23,548 nt of DNA, from NCBI GenBank assembly GCA_947644185.1, contig CANRZC010000004.1, positions 1 through 23,548 of the forward strand. The letters run 5' to 3'. Every line of letters begins with the position of its first letter. The first letter of the stretch is position 1. The position numbers and the translations under genes were made by a program. Of this stretch, positions 21,114-23,548 are shown piece after piece. Under the pieces are notes generated by a model. That model made no database searches. It was not told the origin of the DNA and saw nothing but the letters and a program-made list of their open reading frames with translations. Source of the DNA: an uncultured Acetatifactor sp. (lineage in GTDB: Bacteria; Bacillota; Clostridia; Lachnospirales; Lachnospiraceae).

Positions 21114-22887
21114 GTTTTCCCTCCCCCATAGCTTTCTCCTTTTGTTTGACAATGGTTGCTGCTGTAAAAGGAATGCGGATCTCAACTACATTAAATCCAT
21201 CCTCCAGCCGCTCCGCCTGCAGCCCAAAACCCTCTCCATAAAAGCTCTCCAGCATTCTCGCCACATACTGTAATCCAATGCCATTTGCAGACACATCCTG
21301 CTTCTGCTCTAATACCTGCCTGATTTTCTCCGGGTCAATGGGGCTGCCATTATTTTTTACCAAAATAGAGATCTTGCCATTGGCTAAAAGCTCCACCTCC
21401 AGCCGGACTTCCCCCTTGTCGCAGCCACTGTGCTTGATGGCATTCTCCACAATAGGCTGTAAAATAAAACGGGGCATTTGTGTCTGCAAAATTTCCGGGT
21501 GCTTGCCCGTATCTACTACAAATTTGATTTCATATCGAAGCTGCTGGAGCACAATGTAAGCCCGGATGGCCTCCAGCTCCTGCTCCAGGGTCGTCCCCTC
21601 ATCCCGGGACATGTTATATAGAAGCAATTTGTTCAGGGCTGTGATGAACCGCACCATTTCCCGTTCCTTGGTCCCCGCTGCATACCATTTCAGGGTATCT
21701 AAAGTATTATAGAGAAAATGGGGATTGATTTTCCCTAACACCACTCGTATCTCCAGCTCCTTACGCCGCTTTTCCTCCTCCTGGGCCTTCCCCAAAAGCC
21801 GCAGGATATTTTTCTTCATTTTGTCCAGCAGCTCAAAATTCTCATCAAACTCCCGGATATTCATGAGCTCCACCTTTGCCTCCACATCCTCCTCTTCGGC
21901 AATGGTGCGAAGTCCTTCGTCAAATCGAGTGAAAATTTTATAGATATTGCGCCACTGCAGAATAGAAATCAGAATGCAAATAGAAATGACCAGCAGCGTA
22001 ACCACGCCCAGGTTCAGCGCCATCCGATAGACCATGGTATAGTATTGTTGCTCCGGCATCCAGATATGAAGCTTCCAGTCTCCTTTCATGGTGCGCTCAT
22101 ATGCTTTGTAGCGCTGTCCATCCACCTGTGGCTTTTCTGCATACGCCTGCATCATAGAGCCTGTGGCCACAATGTTCTCATCAGAGCTGTACATAATCTT
22201 GCCCTCAGAGGATTCTATGAGAAATACACCGCCCAGCCCTGTCACATTGTTTAGCTCCATTTTGTCCAGAAATCGGAAGCCAGACTCCATATAAATATAA
22301 ATCTGACCATACTTCTCTACTGTGCGATAGTTTTTTACCAGAGAAATACAGCTATAGTTCCCAACCCCAGATTTTGATGGAAGTGGGCCATAAAAAGACA
22401 TTTTTTCCCATTTGCACAAAAAGTCCTCCTGGGATGGAAGCTCCCCACTGATCAGTGAAGTATGATTGATTTTTACGAAATTATCCTGCCCCTCTGGAAT
22501 ATACAGATAAGTTAGATTGGCCACAGAAGGATTTGCCACCTCATAATTGGCAATCTGATCCCGCAGATAAATCAAAAGATTTGCCTTTTCCGCAGAATCC
22601 TTTTCCTCAAGATATGTATTCAAATTCTTTCCCACAGTGCCGTCAGCTTCCATAAGCCATGACAGCATCTTCATATTGTCCATAAGCCCAGTCATCTGGC
22701 GGGATATTCTGCCCAGCTCACTGGTGATGGATTCCTCCACCTCCCTGTAATTGATCCGATAGAACTGCACCAAGAACAAGGTCTCCACCAAAACCAGCGG
22801 AATCGCTACGGCCAAAACCCATACCTTCACCAGTTTCTTGGCAAATGACCCCTGTCTATGTTTTTCGTTTTTACCCCCCCGAGCCAT
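21088..22887 (-). CDS. YesM-like sensor histidine kinase
   Basis: The 599-residue membrane kinase has a first transmembrane helix at about 18-43, an extracellular sensor of about 240 residues (a double-Cache-like fold is likely), a second helix at about 286-311, a HAMP-like linker and the His_kinase/HATPase module. The phosphorylated His390 sits in KINPHFLYNTLDTLKWYA. The ATP-binding part has QPIVENAIKHS (N box, Asn482), KNNGSPI where a DNG-type G1 box is usual, and NGIGLQYV (G2 box). This arrangement is typical of the LytS/YesM class controlling carbohydrate operons. GGAGG precedes ATG 22887. It would sense an external sugar or the loaded binding protein and phosphorylate the overlapping response regulator. 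Confidence 0.93.
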   Translation of the reverse strand: MARGGKNEKHRQGSFAKKLVKVWVLAVAIPLVLVETLFLVQFYRINYREVEESITSELGRISRQMTGLMDNMKMLSWLMEADGTVGKNLNTYLEEKDSAEKANLLIYLRDQIANYEVANPSVANLTYLYIPEGQDNFVKINHTSLISGELPSQEDFLCKWEKMSFYGPLPSKSGVGNYSCISLVKNYRTVEKYGQIYIYMESGFRFLDKMELNNVTGLGGVFLIESSEGKIMYSSDENIVATGSMMQAYAEKPQVDGQRYKAYERTMKGDWKLHIWMPEQQYYTMVYRMALNLGVVTLLVISICILISILQWRNIYKIFTRFDEGLRTIAEEEDVEAKVELMNIREFDENFELLDKMKKNILRLLGKAQEEEKRRKELEIRVVLGKINPHFLYNTLDTLKWYAAGTKEREMVRFITALNKLLLYNMSRDEGTTLEQELEAIRAYIVLQQLRYEIKFVVDTGKHPEILQTQMPRFILQPIVENAIKHSGCDKGEVRLEVELLANGKISILVKNNGSPIDPEKIRQVLEQKQDVSANGIGLQYVARMLESFYGEGFGLQAERLEDGFNVVEIRIPFTAATIVKQKEKAMGEGKHDQGICGG

Positions 22888-22939
22888 AAAAACCTCCGTT
22901 CTACCTTACTATGTCTTTGTAGCTGCACTCCCTCTTCTT

Positions 22940-22968
22940 ATAATACACCCGTTCCCATGCTATCGCAA
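22940..22968 (-). promoter_or_regulatory. Probable promoter of the two-component operon
   Basis: TTGCGA (22968-22963), a 17-base spacer and TATTAT (22945-22940) lie 50-80 bases before the kinase gene. The predicted start is near 22933. The -35 matches the consensus at four of six positions, so this is a moderate call. Confidence 0.5.
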
Positions 22969-23032
22969 GCAAAACGGCTGCGGATTCCTGGTTCCATTTC
23001 GGATCCTGTGGCCAATGGTGCGCTGCCCCTGG

Positions 23033-23062
23033 CCCCGCTTTCTCAATCGTGAGAGGGCGGGG
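23033..23062. other. GC-rich hairpin across the stop codon of the edge AraC-type gene
   Basis: CCCCGC/GCGGGG and TCTCA/TGAGA form an inverted repeat with a four-base loop. The two central positions pair as U-G only in plus-strand RNA; in minus-strand RNA they form a CC/AA internal loop. No U-run follows on the minus strand, so it is at best a weak terminator for the AraC-type gene. Confidence 0.4.
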
Positions 23063-23548
23063 CTGTGGCTTGATCTGCAAAGCGTTTTTTTAAATAATTG
23101 TTTGGAGAAAGTCCCAGCTCTTCTTTGAAGACCTTGCTGAAATAGTAGACGTTTTCATATCCTAGCATATCTGCGATAGCGCTGATGGTGTACATTCTGG
23201 AAGTCAGCATTTCCACGGCATAATCCATTCTGAGCTTGGTGATATATTTTTTCGGTGTCAGACCGTACCTGTCTATAAACATTTTCTTGAGATAAGAGCT
23301 ACTGATTCCGCAGAGGGAGGCTAAATAGGGAATGGAAATGGTCTCTGATGTATAGTGCTTCGAAATATAAGACACCGCGGGTTCAATCATTTTAAATTTA
23401 TCCTTTGTGTTGTAGCGCTTGTCAAAGAGAATCGCCAGTATTTTATAGAGAAGGGACATAGATTTCAGATAATAATCCTCCCCCTTTCCGATCCAGACTG
23501 TAAGAATCTTCTCAAAGAGCGCTTTCACATCCAGATATGCTGCCATAT
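23043..23548 (-). CDS. AraC-family transcriptional regulator, N-terminus beyond the right edge
   Basis: The frame stays open to the window edge, so at least the N-terminal effector domain is missing; family members are usually 270-300 residues and 168 codons are visible. The visible C-terminal part carries both helix-turn-helix motifs of the AraC domain: ISIPYLASLCGISSSYLKKMF and ISAIADMLGYENVYYFSKVFKEELG, ending in a Pro-Ser tail. The segment before them (ALFEKILTVWIGKGEDYYLKSMSLLYKIL) matches the helical linker of cupin-type AraC regulators. It lies 155 bases upstream of the sensor-kinase gene in the same direction and may control the ABC operon or the two-component genes. The Met at 23546 is probably internal. 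Confidence 0.85.
   Translation of the reverse strand, partial: MAAYLDVKALFEKILTVWIGKGEDYYLKSMSLLYKILAILFDKRYNTKDKFKMIEPAVSYISKHYTSETISIPYLASLCGISSSYLKKMFIDRYGLTPKKYITKLRMDYAVEMLTSRMYTISAIADMLGYENVYYFSKVFKEELGLSPNNYLKKRFADQATAPPSHD

Overview
The window looks like chromosomal DNA of a gut-type Firmicute, most probably a Lachnospiraceae relative. The evidence is the strong AGGAGG ribosome-binding sites, sigma-A promoters, Rho-independent terminators, paired LplB/YtcP-type permeases with very large lipoprotein solute-binding proteins, and a YesM/YesN-type two-component pair. The whole window reads as a carbohydrate-utilisation region. All genes but one lie on the minus strand, so transcription runs from right to left. 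I see no rRNA, tRNA, CRISPR array, insertion sequence or phage gene.

Right third (about 17.7-23.5 kb): a truncated AraC-type regulator at the edge, then a YesM-like sensor kinase and a YesN-like response regulator that overlap by 26 bases and end at a strong terminator (19641-19695). Next is an operon with its own promoter: lipoprotein solute-binding protein, hairpin, two permeases and a 770-residue clan GH-A-like glycosidase. No ATPase gene is present, as is usual for this transporter class, which borrows a shared MsmX/MsiK-type ATPase. An OPA-like major facilitator gene follows under its own consensus promoter.

Middle (8.8-12.1 kb): an AraC-type activator gene on the plus strand is divergent from a two-gene operon. 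That operon holds a GH109-like Gfo/Idh/MocA protein (candidate NAD-dependent alpha-N-acetylgalactosaminidase) and an N-acetylhexosamine 1-kinase of the NahK/LnpB type. The two genes overlap by ATGA and end at a textbook terminator. They suggest a short route: release of GalNAc inside the cell, then conversion to GalNAc-1-phosphate. The divergent promoters overlap at their -10 elements.

Left third (0-8.5 kb): a second catabolic operon starts at a consensus promoter inside an AT-rich 337-base spacer that carries repeated TGACAA motifs. It encodes a MATE-family transporter, a BadF/NAGK-type sugar kinase, two tandem SIS-domain proteins, a DUF4838 protein, a lipoprotein solute-binding protein and an LplB-type permease. 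The permease reading frame is full length but broken by one in-frame TGA. The partner permease would lie beyond the left edge.

Taken together, the window is best read as two adjacent import-and-catabolism modules for amino-sugar-containing glycans (mucin, blood-group or milk-oligosaccharide type), with three AraC-type DNA-binding proteins. The substrate is inferred mainly from the NahK-like and GH109-like genes. The left operon (MATE + kinase + SIS pair + DUF4838) is the least understood part and the best candidate for an undescribed pathway.
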